Assembly: GCA_002255925.1 (NCBI GenBank)
Contig: NKIH01000003.1
Span: 248,001-312,000 of the forward strand
Source: Burkholderiales bacterium PBB6
GTDB taxonomy: Bacteria > Pseudomonadota > Gammaproteobacteria > Burkholderiales > Burkholderiaceae_C
Direction: 5' to 3'
DNA length: 64,000 nt
Positions 1 through 8,430 of this stretch are shown one piece after another. How positions within the stretch are numbered: the stretch's first letter is position 1; each line of letters opens with the position of its first letter. The position numbers and the translations under genes are program-made. The notes under the pieces are model-generated. The model did no database searches, had not been told where the DNA came from, and saw nothing but the letters and a program-made list of their open reading frames with translations.

Positions 1-107
1 ATGACCACGTTCACGCCTTCGGCCACCAAGGCCTCAGCGCAGCCCTTGCCCAGGCCCTTGCTGGCCGCGCACACCAAGGCCCAGCGGCCACCAATTCCCA
101 TGTCCAT
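1..107 (-). CDS. SDR family oxidoreductase, N-terminal fragment
   Basis: Only the first 35 codons lie in the window; the gene runs off the left edge. The translation begins MDMGIGGRWALVCAASKGLG and continues KGCAEALVAEGVNVV. This matches the first beta strand and glycine-rich nucleotide-binding loop of short-chain dehydrogenases/reductases, here as AASKGLGKG instead of the more usual TGxxxGxG. The start at 107 is preceded by AGGAG seven bases upstream. It sits 24 bases downstream of the DMT transporter gene on the same strand, so the two may be co-transcribed. The substrate cannot be told from this fragment. Confidence 0.8.
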   Translation of the reverse strand, partial: MDMGIGGRWALVCAASKGLGKGCAEALVAEGVNVV

Positions 108-130
108 GTTCTGCTCCTGAGGAGTTGAAT

Positions 131-1051
131 TCAGCGCCAGCGCGTCAGCAGCCAGACACCCGTGAGCACCAGGCCCGTGCCCACCAGCAACAGCGGGGTG
201 AAGGGCTCGTTGAGCAAGAGCACGCCCATGCTGATGGTGGAAAGCGGGCCGATCATGCCGATCTGCGCCGACAAGGCCGAGCCGATGCGCTCGATGGCCA
301 TCATCACCATCAGCACCGGGGCCACGGTGCAGGCCGTGGCATTGAGCAGGCTGAGCCACATCACGGGCTCGGGCACGTGGATGGCGCCCAGTGGTTTGAC
401 GACGGCGAAGTGCAGCAGGCACAGCACGCAGGCCGCCGTGCTGGCCAGCCCGGTGAGGCGCAGCGAGCCCATGCGCTGCACCACCTCGCCGCTGGCCAGC
501 AGGTACACCGAATAGCTCACCGCGCTGCCGAACACCAGGCCCGCGCCCAGCCAGACATGGTCGCCCTGCACCGACAACTCGTGGCCGAAGACGATCATCA
601 CGCCGCTGTAGCTCACGGCCGCAGCCAGCCACTGGCGTGCGCTCACATGCCGCTTGAGCACAAACACCGACAGGGCCATGACGATGGTCGGGCCGAGGTA
701 CAGAATCAGCCGCTCCAGGCTGGCCGAGATGTACATCAGGCCGTAGAAGTCGAGCATGCTGGCCAGGTAGTAGCCGCTGAAGCCCAGGCCCAGCACCACC
801 GCCCAATCCTTGCGCGTGAGCGCCGGCTTGCCCCGGCTGGCCCACCAGGCCAGGGCCGCGAACAAGGGCAGCGCCAGCAGCATGCGCCAGGCCACCACCG
901 TGACGGCGTCCACGCCATGCCGGTACATCAGCTTGGCCAGAATGGCCTTGCCAGAAAACGCGATCGAGCCGGCCGCCGCCAGCAGCAAGCCGGGCCAGAC
1001 CTGGGCCAGCGGCATCGCGCCCAACGCCGACTTGTGGGTGTGGCCACTCAT
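131..1051 (-). CDS. DMT-superfamily (EamA) transporter
   Basis: 306 residues with about ten hydrophobic segments arranged as two EamA repeats (roughly residues 15-150 and 165-305), the usual size and shape of drug/metabolite exporters of the inner membrane. The second repeat ends with the family-typical stretch IGPLSTISMGVLLLNEPFTP. Family members export amino acids, metabolites or drugs, and the substrate cannot be predicted here. It lies downstream of the gamma-glutamyltransferase gene on the same strand and upstream of the SDR fragment, so a small operon is possible. Confidence 0.9.
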   Translation of the reverse strand: MSGHTHKSALGAMPLAQVWPGLLLAAAGSIAFSGKAILAKLMYRHGVDAVTVVAWRMLLALPLFAALAWWASRGKPALTRKDWAVVLGLGFSGYYLASMLDFYGLMYISASLERLILYLGPTIVMALSVFVLKRHVSARQWLAAAVSYSGVMIVFGHELSVQGDHVWLGAGLVFGSAVSYSVYLLASGEVVQRMGSLRLTGLASTAACVLCLLHFAVVKPLGAIHVPEPVMWLSLLNATACTVAPVLMVMMAIERIGSALSAQIGMIGPLSTISMGVLLLNEPFTPLLLVGTGLVLTGVWLLTRWR

Positions 1052-1111
1052 CGCGGGCAGCAGAAATTCAAATCCATCGCTGGAGTTTACGAGGCGGCGT
1101 TGGAGGCCGCC

Positions 1112-2737
1112 TCACCAGCCCGCAGCGGCCCCGTCACGGCGTGGGTCACTCGCAGCGATGTAGCCCTCCACCGCCGGATCGCCCAGGCGCCAGATGAACT
1201 GGCCGGCGCCGAAATCCTGGTAGCTGTCCTGGATCACCTCGATCTGGTGGCCCAGGCCCGCGAGCGTCTGCACGGTGGCTGCGGGCATCGTGGCTTCCAC
1301 GTTCAGCGACAAGCCCTGGTTGTAGCGCCAGCGCGGCGCATCACAAGCGGTCTGCGGGTTCTGTCCATGGTCCAGTATGCGGGTGAGGGTTTGCACATGG
1401 CCCTGCGGCTGCATGTTGGCGCCCATCACGCCGAAGCTCATCACCGGTGCACCGCCCTTGCTCAGGAAAGCCGGGATGATGGTGTGGAACGGCCGCTTGC
1501 CGGGCGCCACCACATTGGCGCTGGCAGCGTCCAGGCTGAAGCCATGCCCGCGGTTCTGCAGGCTCAGGCCCCATTCCGGCAGCACCACCCCCGAGCCAAA
1601 GCCCATGTAGTTACTCTGGATGAAGCTGACCATCATCCCCTGCTCGTCAGCCGCGGTGAGGTAGATGGTGCCGCCCTTGACCGGGTTGCCGGCGCCGAAG
1701 TCCTGCGCGCGGCGCGGGTCGATCAGCTTCGCGCGCTGCGCCAGGTAATCCGGCGACAGCAACTGCTCGGCCGTGACCGCCATGCTGGCGGGCTCAGCCA
1801 CGAAGCGGTACACATCAGCAAAAGCCAGCTTCATGGCCTCGATCTGCAGGTGGTGGCGCTCGGCGCTGTCCACGCCCAGGCGGGCGGTGTCGTGGTGGCG
1901 CAAGATGCCCAGCGCCATCAACGCAGCAATGCCCTGCCCGTTCGGCGGAATTTCGTGCAGCGTGTGGCCGGCGTAATCCATGCCGATGGGCGTGACCCAC
2001 TCGGGCGCGCAGGCCGCCATGTCGGCCATGGTGAGCGCGCCGCCCTGGGCTGCGGCGGCCGCCACCAGCGCGTCAGCGATCTCGCCGGTGTAGAAGGCCT
2101 CGCCACCACTGCGGCCGATGGCGCGCAGCGCGCGGGCGGCACCGGGCATCACGAAGCGCTCACCGACCTGCGGGGCACGGCCGTGCGGCAGGAACGTCTC
2201 TGCAAAGCCGGGCTGGGCCGTCAAGGCGGCCACGGTGGAGGCCGCCTGCCACTTCTGCTGCACCACCACCGGCACGGCGTAGCCGCGCTCGGCAATCTCG
2301 GCCGCCAGCGCCATCAGGTCTTCAAACGGCAAGTGGCCGAAGCGCGCATGCAGCGCCACCCAGCCCGACACCGCACCGGGCACCGTGACGGCGTCCCAGC
2401 CGCGCTGCGGCGGGGTGCGTGCAGCGTCGCCATGTCGGCGGCGGAAGTAGTCCGGTGTCCACGCTCCCGGCGCGCGGCCCGAGGCGTTCAGGCCATGCAG
2501 TTGCTGGCCGTCCCACACGAGGCAGAAGGCGTCCGAGCCCAGGCCATTGCTGACCGGCTCCAGCACCGTCATCGCAGCCGCCGTGGCAATCGCCGCATCC
2601 ACCGCATTGCCACCGGCCTGCAGCATGCGCAGGCCCACCTGCGACGCCAGCGGGTGCGAGGTCGACACCACATTGCGGGCATACACCGGCAAGCGGTGCG
2701 AGGCGTACGGCGCAGCCGCTGAGAAGGGTTGAGTCAT
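1112..2737 (-). CDS. ggt: gamma-glutamyltransferase family protein
   Basis: 541 residues from the ATG at 2737; the frame stays open upstream but homology starts at MTQPFSAAAPYASHRLPVYA. The order of motifs is that of Ntn-hydrolase gamma-glutamyltranspeptidases: LQAGGNAVDAAIATAAAMTVLEP near the N terminus, then KGGTIYLTAADEQG, where the Thr of GGT is the expected autoprocessing nucleophile, then SNYMGFGSGVV and LSLQNRGHGFSLD. Such enzymes hydrolyse or transfer gamma-glutamyl groups from glutathione and related amides. No clear Sec signal peptide is visible, so it may be cytoplasmic, as in many GGT-like acyltransferases. It lies 39 bases downstream of the Bug-type binding protein gene on the same strand. 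Confidence 0.88.
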   Translation of the reverse strand: MTQPFSAAAPYASHRLPVYARNVVSTSHPLASQVGLRMLQAGGNAVDAAIATAAAMTVLEPVSNGLGSDAFCLVWDGQQLHGLNASGRAPGAWTPDYFRRRHGDAARTPPQRGWDAVTVPGAVSGWVALHARFGHLPFEDLMALAAEIAERGYAVPVVVQQKWQAASTVAALTAQPGFAETFLPHGRAPQVGERFVMPGAARALRAIGRSGGEAFYTGEIADALVAAAAAQGGALTMADMAACAPEWVTPIGMDYAGHTLHEIPPNGQGIAALMALGILRHHDTARLGVDSAERHHLQIEAMKLAFADVYRFVAEPASMAVTAEQLLSPDYLAQRAKLIDPRRAQDFGAGNPVKGGTIYLTAADEQGMMVSFIQSNYMGFGSGVVLPEWGLSLQNRGHGFSLDAASANVVAPGKRPFHTIIPAFLSKGGAPVMSFGVMGANMQPQGHVQTLTRILDHGQNPQTACDAPRWRYNQGLSLNVEATMPAATVQTLAGLGHQIEVIQDSYQDFGAGQFIWRLGDPAVEGYIAASDPRRDGAAAGW

Positions 2738-2775
2738 GCGGGGATGATGCCAGCGGCCGGTAGTTGATGCCGGCC

Positions 2776-3765
2776 TCAGTCGACCGTGGCGCCAGACTCG
2801 CGCACCACCCGCCCCAATCGAACCGACTCGGTGCGGATCAAGGCGCCGAAGTGCTCGGGCGTGCCAGCCACCACCGGCGTGCCCAGGGCTTCCCACTTCT
2901 TGCGGAACACGGGGTCCTTGAAGATGGCGAGGAAGGTGGCGTTGAGCTTCTGCACCACGGGCGCCGGCGTGCCGCTGCGCACCGCAATGCCGTGCCACGC
3001 CGTCAGCTCGAAGCCAGCCAGACCGGCTTCGGCAAAGGTGGGCACCTTGGGCAAGGCCGGCGACCGCGTGGCCGATGTGACGGCCAGCGGCGTCAGTGTG
3101 CCGGCCTGGATGTGCTGGAGCGAGCTGCCGAGGATGTCGAACATCACCGGCACCTGCCCGCCCACCACGTCATTCAGTGCCGGGCCGGCGCCGCGGTACG
3201 GCACATGCGACATCCGCACCCCCACCGCCTTGCCGAAGATCTCGCCGGCCAGGTGCTGCGGCGTGCCGTTGCCGGCCGAGGCGTACGGGTACTTCTCGGT
3301 CTGGGCCTTCACCTGCGTGATGAAGTCTTTCAGCGTCTTGATGCCGGTGGACGGATGCACTTCCAGCACCAGCGGGAAGGACGACAGCTGCACCACCGGC
3401 TCCAGCTCCGTCAACGCGTTGAAGGGCATGCGCTTGAACAGGCTGGCGTTCACCGCCATCGGGCCGCTGGCGGCCAGCAGCATGGTCTGGCCATCGGCCG
3501 GCGCCTGCCGCGCCACTTCGGCGCTGCCCAGGTTGCCGCCCGCGCCGCCCTTGTTGTCGATGACCACCGGCACCCCGAGGCGGGTTTGCAGTTCAGGCTG
3601 CAGCAGACGGGCCATCAGGTCGGTCGGGCCACCCGGCGGGTAAGGCACGACAAAGCGGATGGGGCCGTTCGGCCAGGCCGACTGGGCCAGGGCGGTGTGC
3701 GCGCTCAGGGCGAGGCCGGCGCCCACGGTGGCCAGCATCAGGGCGCGGCGGTTGAATCGGTTCAT
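2776..3765 (-). CDS. Bug-family tripartite tricarboxylate transporter substrate-binding protein
   Basis: 329 residues with a Sec signal peptide (MNRFNRRALMLATVGAGLALSAHTALA, cleavage expected after ALA). The mature part starts with the Bug signature IRFVVPYPPGGPTDLMAR and contains VVIDNKGGAGGNLGSAEVA, FPLVLEVHPSTGIKTLKDF and YRGAGPALNDVVGGQV. Bug proteins are periplasmic ligand-binding subunits of TctABC-type uptake systems for carboxylates. The ATG at 3765 follows GAAGGAG at good spacing. No TctA/TctB genes are adjacent; the only pair in the window is at 8,431-10,424. Its position in the BKACE/dehydrogenase operon suggests it captures the acid those enzymes degrade (inference). Confidence 0.92.
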   Translation of the reverse strand: MNRFNRRALMLATVGAGLALSAHTALAQSAWPNGPIRFVVPYPPGGPTDLMARLLQPELQTRLGVPVVIDNKGGAGGNLGSAEVARQAPADGQTMLLAASGPMAVNASLFKRMPFNALTELEPVVQLSSFPLVLEVHPSTGIKTLKDFITQVKAQTEKYPYASAGNGTPQHLAGEIFGKAVGVRMSHVPYRGAGPALNDVVGGQVPVMFDILGSSLQHIQAGTLTPLAVTSATRSPALPKVPTFAEAGLAGFELTAWHGIAVRSGTPAPVVQKLNATFLAIFKDPVFRKKWEALGTPVVAGTPEHFGALIRTESVRLGRVVRESGATVD

Positions 3766-3816
3766 GGTGTCTCCTTCGTGTTGTCTTGACTTGGGCTGAT
3801 CGCAGCCCCGTGCTCA

Positions 3817-4659
3817 TCAGTTCGCAAACCCCAGCGCATGCGCATTGCGCAGTTGCTCAGCCGTGGCGAGCGGGCGGCCCAGGCAGGCCGCGGCATCGGC
3901 CGCTTGCGCCACCAGCGCGGCGTTGTGGGGCGCCAGGCTGCCGTCCTTCAGGAACAGGTTGTTCTCGAAGCCCACCCGCACATGTCCACCCAGCGCGGCA
4001 GCGGCCACGGCACAGGCGTGTTCGGTCGGGCCGAAGGCGCACATCGACCAAGGCTCAGCACCCGTGTGCGCGCCGACGAAGGGCAGCAAATCAGACGGCG
4101 ACGAGCGCTGGCCCACGCTGTAGCGGCCGAGTACGAACAGTAGGCTCCACGGTGCGTCAGGCACCACGCCGGCACGGCGCAGCGCTTGCCAGCGCAGCAG
4201 GTCAGCCGCGTCATACAAGATCACCTGGGTCATGACACGTTCGGCCGCCAGCCAGCCGAAGAAGCTGGTCAGACCGGCGTCGCCGATGTCGGGCTGGTCC
4301 AGCTCGCGCAGGCCCACTGACACAGCCTCGGGGCGCAGCGCTTGCACCATGGCCATCTGCGCCGGGGCCTGGTAGACCTTGGCGGCCTCACTGGTCACCT
4401 GCAGCACCATCTCGCTGCCCACGGCTGTACGCACGGCCGCGAGCGCTTCGCGGTAGGTGGTCACGTCCAGGCTGTGGCGGCCCTGGGTGTCGCGCACATG
4501 CAGGTGCAGCATGGCCGCGCCTGCATCCAGGCAGGCCTTGGCGGTGCTGGCCAGCGCAGCGGCCGTCAGCGGCACGGCGGCGTGGTCAGCGGCCTGCTTG
4601 TAGGCCCCGTTGGGGGCGGCCGTGATGAGCATCGGCACGGCTGTTTCTGCGTGGGTCAT
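3817..4659 (-). CDS. BKACE-family beta-keto acid cleavage enzyme
   Basis: 280 residues, the usual length for the BKACE (DUF849) family of Zn-dependent TIM-barrel enzymes. They condense a beta-keto acid with acetyl-CoA and split it into acetoacetate and a new acyl-CoA. Seen here: MLITAAPNGAYKQ at the N terminus, the metal-binding HLHVRDTQGRH, the strand ending VSVGLRELD, and GGHVRVGFENNLFLKDGSLA near the C terminus. The start overlaps the end of the upstream dehydrogenase gene by four bases (ATGA), so the two are translationally coupled. The pairing resembles carnitine breakdown, where a dehydrogenase makes the keto acid and a BKACE enzyme cleaves it. The actual substrate is unknown. Confidence 0.9.
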   Translation of the reverse strand: MTHAETAVPMLITAAPNGAYKQAADHAAVPLTAAALASTAKACLDAGAAMLHLHVRDTQGRHSLDVTTYREALAAVRTAVGSEMVLQVTSEAAKVYQAPAQMAMVQALRPEAVSVGLRELDQPDIGDAGLTSFFGWLAAERVMTQVILYDAADLLRWQALRRAGVVPDAPWSLLFVLGRYSVGQRSSPSDLLPFVGAHTGAEPWSMCAFGPTEHACAVAAAALGGHVRVGFENNLFLKDGSLAPHNAALVAQAADAAACLGRPLATAEQLRNAHALGFAN

Positions 4660-5684
4660 GGCTGGGGGGCAGGCGCTGGGCCTGGGGTTGCGGTGTCAGA
4701 GGAAAAAACTGGAACGGGCGCGGGCGATGCGCCCATCCCGGCAGCGCGCGGCAATTCGGGCGACAGCAAGGCCAGGCCGGCGCGCAGCAGGCTGTCGTAG
4801 CGTGCACGCTCGGTCGCCCGGGTGGCCTCAGGCCAATCGTGAAAGCCGGCACCGGCCTTCATGCCGACACGCCCGGCGGCCACCGCCGCTTGCAGCACTT
4901 GCGCCGGCTCTGCGCTGTTGTTCAACGACGGGTAGATGGTGGCCGCGGCAGCGCAGTGCACGTCCAGCCCGGCATGGTCACGCTGCAGCACCGGGCCGGC
5001 CGCCAGGAAGCGGAAGCCGAAGCCGAAGCGCACAGCGGCGTCCACGTCATCAGCGCTGGCCACGCCCTGGTCGATCAGGGCAAAGGCCTCGCGGGCCAGG
5101 GCGTGCTGCAGGCGGTTGGCCAGGAAGCCCGGCAGGTCCTTGCGCACCATCACCGGTACGCTGCCGCAGGCGCGCATCAAATCAAACACCGCGCGGGCGG
5201 CAGCGGGGTCACTGGCCTCGCCCATCACCACTTCCACCAGCGGCACCAGGTGGGCCGGCATGAAGAAGTGCAGGCCCAGCATGCGGGCGCGGCCGGGCAA
5301 GCCCTGGCTGATGCGGCTGATGGGAATGCCCGAGCTGTTGCTGGTGAGCACGGCGCCTGGCGGGGCCAGCTTGTCGAGGCGGGCGAACAGTGCCTGCTTG
5401 TCGGCCAGCCGCTCGGTGATGCACTCGACCACCAGGCCCACATCGGCCCAGTTCACGTCATCAAGGCTGGCCACGCAGGCCAAGCTCGGCGCGGTGATGA
5501 CGCCGGTGGCAGCCAGCTCGGCCAGACCGTGCGCCACCAGGCGTTCATGCCGCTCGGTGTGGGGCTCCACCACCGTGACGTGGCAGCCGCCACGCGCCAG
5601 CACCACGGCCACATCGGCGCCCATGGTGCCGCCGCCCACCACCACCGCCGGCATGCCCAGCGGGTTGCTTGTCCAGTTGCTCAT
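4656..5684 (-). CDS. 3-hydroxyacyl-CoA dehydrogenase / L-carnitine dehydrogenase family protein
   Basis: 342 residues from the ATG at 5684. An in-frame ATG at 5729 would add 15 residues before the Rossmann fold; neither start has a strong ribosome site, and family N termini favour the shorter form. Seen: the NAD loop VVVGGGTMGADVAVVLARGG, then VVECITERLADKQALF, NSSGIPISRIS, and HFFMPAHLVPLVEVVMG where the catalytic His lies. A C-terminal 3HCDH domain follows with KDLPGFLANRLQHAL. Family members oxidise beta-hydroxy acids or their CoA esters. The last ~30 residues are Pro/Ala-rich and probably disordered. It is first gene of the BKACE-Bug operon and is divergent from the LysR gene. Confidence 0.88.
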   Translation of the reverse strand: MSNWTSNPLGMPAVVVGGGTMGADVAVVLARGGCHVTVVEPHTERHERLVAHGLAELAATGVITAPSLACVASLDDVNWADVGLVVECITERLADKQALFARLDKLAPPGAVLTSNSSGIPISRISQGLPGRARMLGLHFFMPAHLVPLVEVVMGEASDPAAARAVFDLMRACGSVPVMVRKDLPGFLANRLQHALAREAFALIDQGVASADDVDAAVRFGFGFRFLAAGPVLQRDHAGLDVHCAAAATIYPSLNNSAEPAQVLQAAVAAGRVGMKAGAGFHDWPEATRATERARYDSLLRAGLALLSPELPRAAGMGASPAPVPVFSSDTATPGPAPAPQP

Positions 5685-5790
5685 CCACGCGCCTTGCTCT
5701 TGCGTTGTCTCCGCCGGCACATCAGGCATGGCCGGCTACTTGTTTGGAGGGCAGTCTAGGCAGCGCTGATTGATTCGTCCATTCACGATT

Positions 5791-5806
5791 TGATATAAAT
5801 TGATCA
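5791..5806. promoter_or_regulatory. candidate LysR operator in divergent promoter
   Basis: The 126-base gap between the dehydrogenase and LysR starts contains TGATATAAATTGATCA, a dyad of form TGAT-N8-ATCA in an AT-rich patch. LysR-type proteins normally bind interrupted dyads in the shared promoter of their own gene and a divergent target operon. It lies only four bases before the LysR start codon, a place suited to autorepression. The assignment rests on position and symmetry only. Confidence 0.35.
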
Positions 5807-5809
5807 CCC

Positions 5810-6808
5810 ATGACGATCAATTGGACGCTGCGTGAATTGCAGGTGATGCGGGTGCTGGCCGAGACGCTGAACTTCCGGCGCACGGCAGAGCGGGTGCATC
5901 TGTCGCAGCCCGCCGTGACGGCCCTGATCACCCGGCTGGAAAGCAGCCTCGGCGCCCGCCTGTTTGACCGCAGCACGCGGGCCGTGTCGCTCACCGCCGC
6001 CGGGGTGGCTTTTCTGGCTCAGGCCGAGCTGATCTGCCGCCAGGCCGAAGTGGCCGCCGCCGCCGTGCGCGACGTGGTGGAGTTGCGCGACGGCCGGGTG
6101 CGCATGGCCGCCCTGCCCTCGCTGGCGGCCTCGGTGGTGCCCGCGGTGTTTGCGCGGCTGACGGCCCAGCACCCCGGCCTGCGGCTCGATCTGATCGACA
6201 GCCTGTCTGACGCCGCGTTTGACCTGGTTCGCGCGGGTCAGGTGGATTTCGCGCTCACCGCCGCCAACCCGGCCTACGCCGATCTGCGCTACACCACGCT
6301 GGCGCAAGACCACTTCGTGCTGCTGCTGCCCGCCGCGCACCCCTTGGCGCTGGGCGGCGCCAAGGCCACGCAAGCGCTGCCGCCACTGCGCTGGGCCGAC
6401 ATCGGCGAATTGCCGCATGTGTCGATGCCCGCCAATACCAGCGTGCGTCAATACGCGGAGGCGGCCTTCCTCAAGGTGGGCCAGCGCTTCGAGCCGCGCT
6501 GGGAAGTGGAGCACCTGGCCACGCTGAATGCGATGGTGGCTGCGGGCCTGGGTGTTGCGGCGCTGCCGGAGCTGGCCGCACTGGTGGCGCGCAATGCCCA
6601 GGTGGTGCTGCGCCGCCTCACCACGCCCGACATGCCGCGGCCGATCGGCCTGGTGACGCGGCAGGGCCAGACGCTGTCACTGGCCGCGCAAACGGTAGTG
6701 ACGGCGCTTCAAGCGGCGTTGCAGGCGGCGCTGCAGCAAGCGGTTCAGCCTGCCAAACCCGCAACCCCGCGGGTCAGTCGATCGGGTGGTCGGCCACGTA
6801 GCGCGTGA
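5810..6808 (+). CDS. LysR-family transcriptional regulator
   Basis: 332 residues. The N terminus WTLRELQVMRVLAETLNFRRTAERVHLSQPAVTALITRLE is a typical LysR winged helix-turn-helix (about residues 6-65). It is followed by the periplasmic-binding-protein-like effector domain, with VRMAALPSLAASVVPAVF as its first strand and VAAGLGVAALPEL near the end. The last ~30 residues are low-complexity. It is divergent from the dehydrogenase-BKACE-Bug operon and most likely controls it in response to the substrate or an intermediate (inference from position). Its 3' end overlaps the convergent MFS gene by 35 bases. Confidence 0.92.
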   Translation: MTINWTLRELQVMRVLAETLNFRRTAERVHLSQPAVTALITRLESSLGARLFDRSTRAVSLTAAGVAFLAQAELICRQAEVAAAAVRDVVELRDGRVRMAALPSLAASVVPAVFARLTAQHPGLRLDLIDSLSDAAFDLVRAGQVDFALTAANPAYADLRYTTLAQDHFVLLLPAAHPLALGGAKATQALPPLRWADIGELPHVSMPANTSVRQYAEAAFLKVGQRFEPRWEVEHLATLNAMVAAGLGVAALPELAALVARNAQVVLRRLTTPDMPRPIGLVTRQGQTLSLAAQTVVTALQAALQAALQQAVQPAKPATPRVSRSGGRPRSA

Positions 6809-8354
6809 CCACCGGCTGCGTGGGCCCGGTATGGAAGGCCAGGCGCTGATCACGCAGGCCGATGTCGGCGGCGGTGAAGCGCTCCAGCCGGCGCTTGTGC
6901 TCGATCCAGGTTTCGTCGAGGAAGTACTCGATGTAGCGGCCGGGCACCGCCGCGTCGCGGAACAAGCCCCATGAGAGCGCGCCCTGCCGCAGACGGGCCT
7001 GCCGGGTGAGCTGCATCACCTCCCCAAACGCCGCTGCGCGGGCCGGGTCGATCAGGTACTCCACCGTCACCATCACCGGGCCTTCGTCCGGCCCCACCGG
7101 AATGGCTGGCTCGGGCGCACCGCCTGCGGGCAGCGCTGGCGTGGTGTCGGGCGCGAGCTGGGTCATCGGCCAGCGCCGCAGCACCAGCAGCACCACCAAG
7201 CCAAACACCACCGAGCTCAACATCGCCATGCGGATGCTGCCGTGGCCCGCCACCTGGCCCCACAGCGCAGCACCGGCTGCCGTGCCGCCCATCAAACCCA
7301 TCTGGTAGATCGACATACCCCGCGCCCGCACCCAGCCGGGCAGGCTCATCTGGGCAGCCACGGTGAGGGTGTTGGCGGTCGAGATCCAGGCCATGCCAGC
7401 CAGCACCATCGCCACCCAGGCCACCGCCGGGTGCGGCGCGAAGGCCACCACCACCGTGGCCGTGGCATGGGCCAGCGGGCCGGCCTGCACGAACTGCGAA
7501 TTGCTGTAGCGGGCGCGCCATTTCGGAAACAGCATCACGGCGATGATGGCCCCCAGGCCCTGCGCGGCCAGCAAACCGGTGAAGAGGTGGGCACCGCCGC
7601 CCAGATCACGGGCGATCAAGGGCAGCAGCGCCAGCAGGCCGGCAGTCTGCAGGAAGAACAAAAACACCCGCACCAGAATCAGCCGCAACGGTGGTGATTG
7701 CCACACATGCTGCAGGCCCACCCGCATCGCACCAACGAAGCGCTCGCCGGGCAAGGCACTCTGCTTCTTCTGCTGCGAACGCCAGCGCAGGATGGTGACG
7801 AAGGCGATCATCGACAGCGCCGCGTTCAGCACGAACACCCACACCTCACCCACGCTGGCCAGCACCGCCCCGGCCACCACCGGGCCGACGATGCGCGAGA
7901 GGTTCATCGCCACGCCGTTGAGGGCCAGCGCGCCTGACAGATGCTGGCGCGGCACGATGTCCGGCACGATGGCGGCGAACACCGGCCAACGCAGCGCCAG
8001 GCCAATGCCGTTGGTGAAGGTGAGCAGCAAGAGCAGCGGCGCCGTCATGGCATCAGCCAGCGACACCGCCGCCAGGACCAGCGCGTTGAGCGCCACCCAC
8101 AGCTGCGTGCTGGCGAAATAGCGGCGGCGGTCGAGGATGTCGGCCAGCGCGCCGCTGGGCAGGCCCAGCAGGAAGACCGGCAGCGTGGACGCCGCCTGCA
8201 CCAGCGCCACCATCGTGGTGCTGGTGGTCAGCGTGGTCATCAGCCAGGCGGCAGCCACGTCGTTCATCCACATCGTGACGTTGGCGGCCAGCCAGGCCAG
8301 CCACAACATGCGAAAGACCTTCACCTCGAACGGTGCCAGTGCGGAATCACTCAT
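6774..8354 (-). CDS. MFS transporter with C-terminal ABM-like domain
   Basis: 526 residues. Residues ~1-400 form a 12-helix major facilitator of the EntS/MFS_3 type: SGALADILDRRRYF between helices 2 and 3, and GLALRWPVFAAIVPDIVPRQHLSGALALNG after helix 4. The remaining ~100 residues (VMVTVEYLIDPARAAAFGEVM to the end) look like a ferredoxin-like ABM/antibiotic-monooxygenase-type fold. It has no catalytic signature that I can identify. Such fusions occur in this transporter family. It is probably an efflux pump of unknown substrate. It is downstream of the TctA gene but separated from it by a good terminator, and it overlaps the LysR gene tail-to-tail by 35 bases. Confidence 0.87.
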   Translation of the reverse strand: MSDSALAPFEVKVFRMLWLAWLAANVTMWMNDVAAAWLMTTLTTSTTMVALVQAASTLPVFLLGLPSGALADILDRRRYFASTQLWVALNALVLAAVSLADAMTAPLLLLLTFTNGIGLALRWPVFAAIVPDIVPRQHLSGALALNGVAMNLSRIVGPVVAGAVLASVGEVWVFVLNAALSMIAFVTILRWRSQQKKQSALPGERFVGAMRVGLQHVWQSPPLRLILVRVFLFFLQTAGLLALLPLIARDLGGGAHLFTGLLAAQGLGAIIAVMLFPKWRARYSNSQFVQAGPLAHATATVVVAFAPHPAVAWVAMVLAGMAWISTANTLTVAAQMSLPGWVRARGMSIYQMGLMGGTAAGAALWGQVAGHGSIRMAMLSSVVFGLVVLLVLRRWPMTQLAPDTTPALPAGGAPEPAIPVGPDEGPVMVTVEYLIDPARAAAFGEVMQLTRQARLRQGALSWGLFRDAAVPGRYIEYFLDETWIEHKRRLERFTAADIGLRDQRLAFHTGPTQPVVTRYVADHPID

Positions 8355-8370
8355 CAGTGCAACAGGGCCA

Positions 8371-8407
8371 CTTCAAAACAAAAATGCCCCGCACGGGGGC
8401 GGGGCAT
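8371..8407 (-). terminator. rho-independent terminator after tctA
   Basis: On the minus strand a perfect 9-bp stem ATGCCCCGC/GCGGGGCAT (8399-8407 with 8384-8392) encloses a 6-base loop and is followed by TTTTGTTTT-like sequence. It begins 24 bases after the tctA stop codon and separates the tctBA operon from the MFS gene. Confidence 0.85.
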
Positions 8408-8430
8408 GGCTTGCGAGCGCTGGAGCGCCG

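Noticed and set aside
125-2722. Open frame of 865 codons on the plus strand
   Set aside because: Antisense to the DMT transporter and gamma-glutamyltransferase genes; composition is typical of a shadow frame with no domain.
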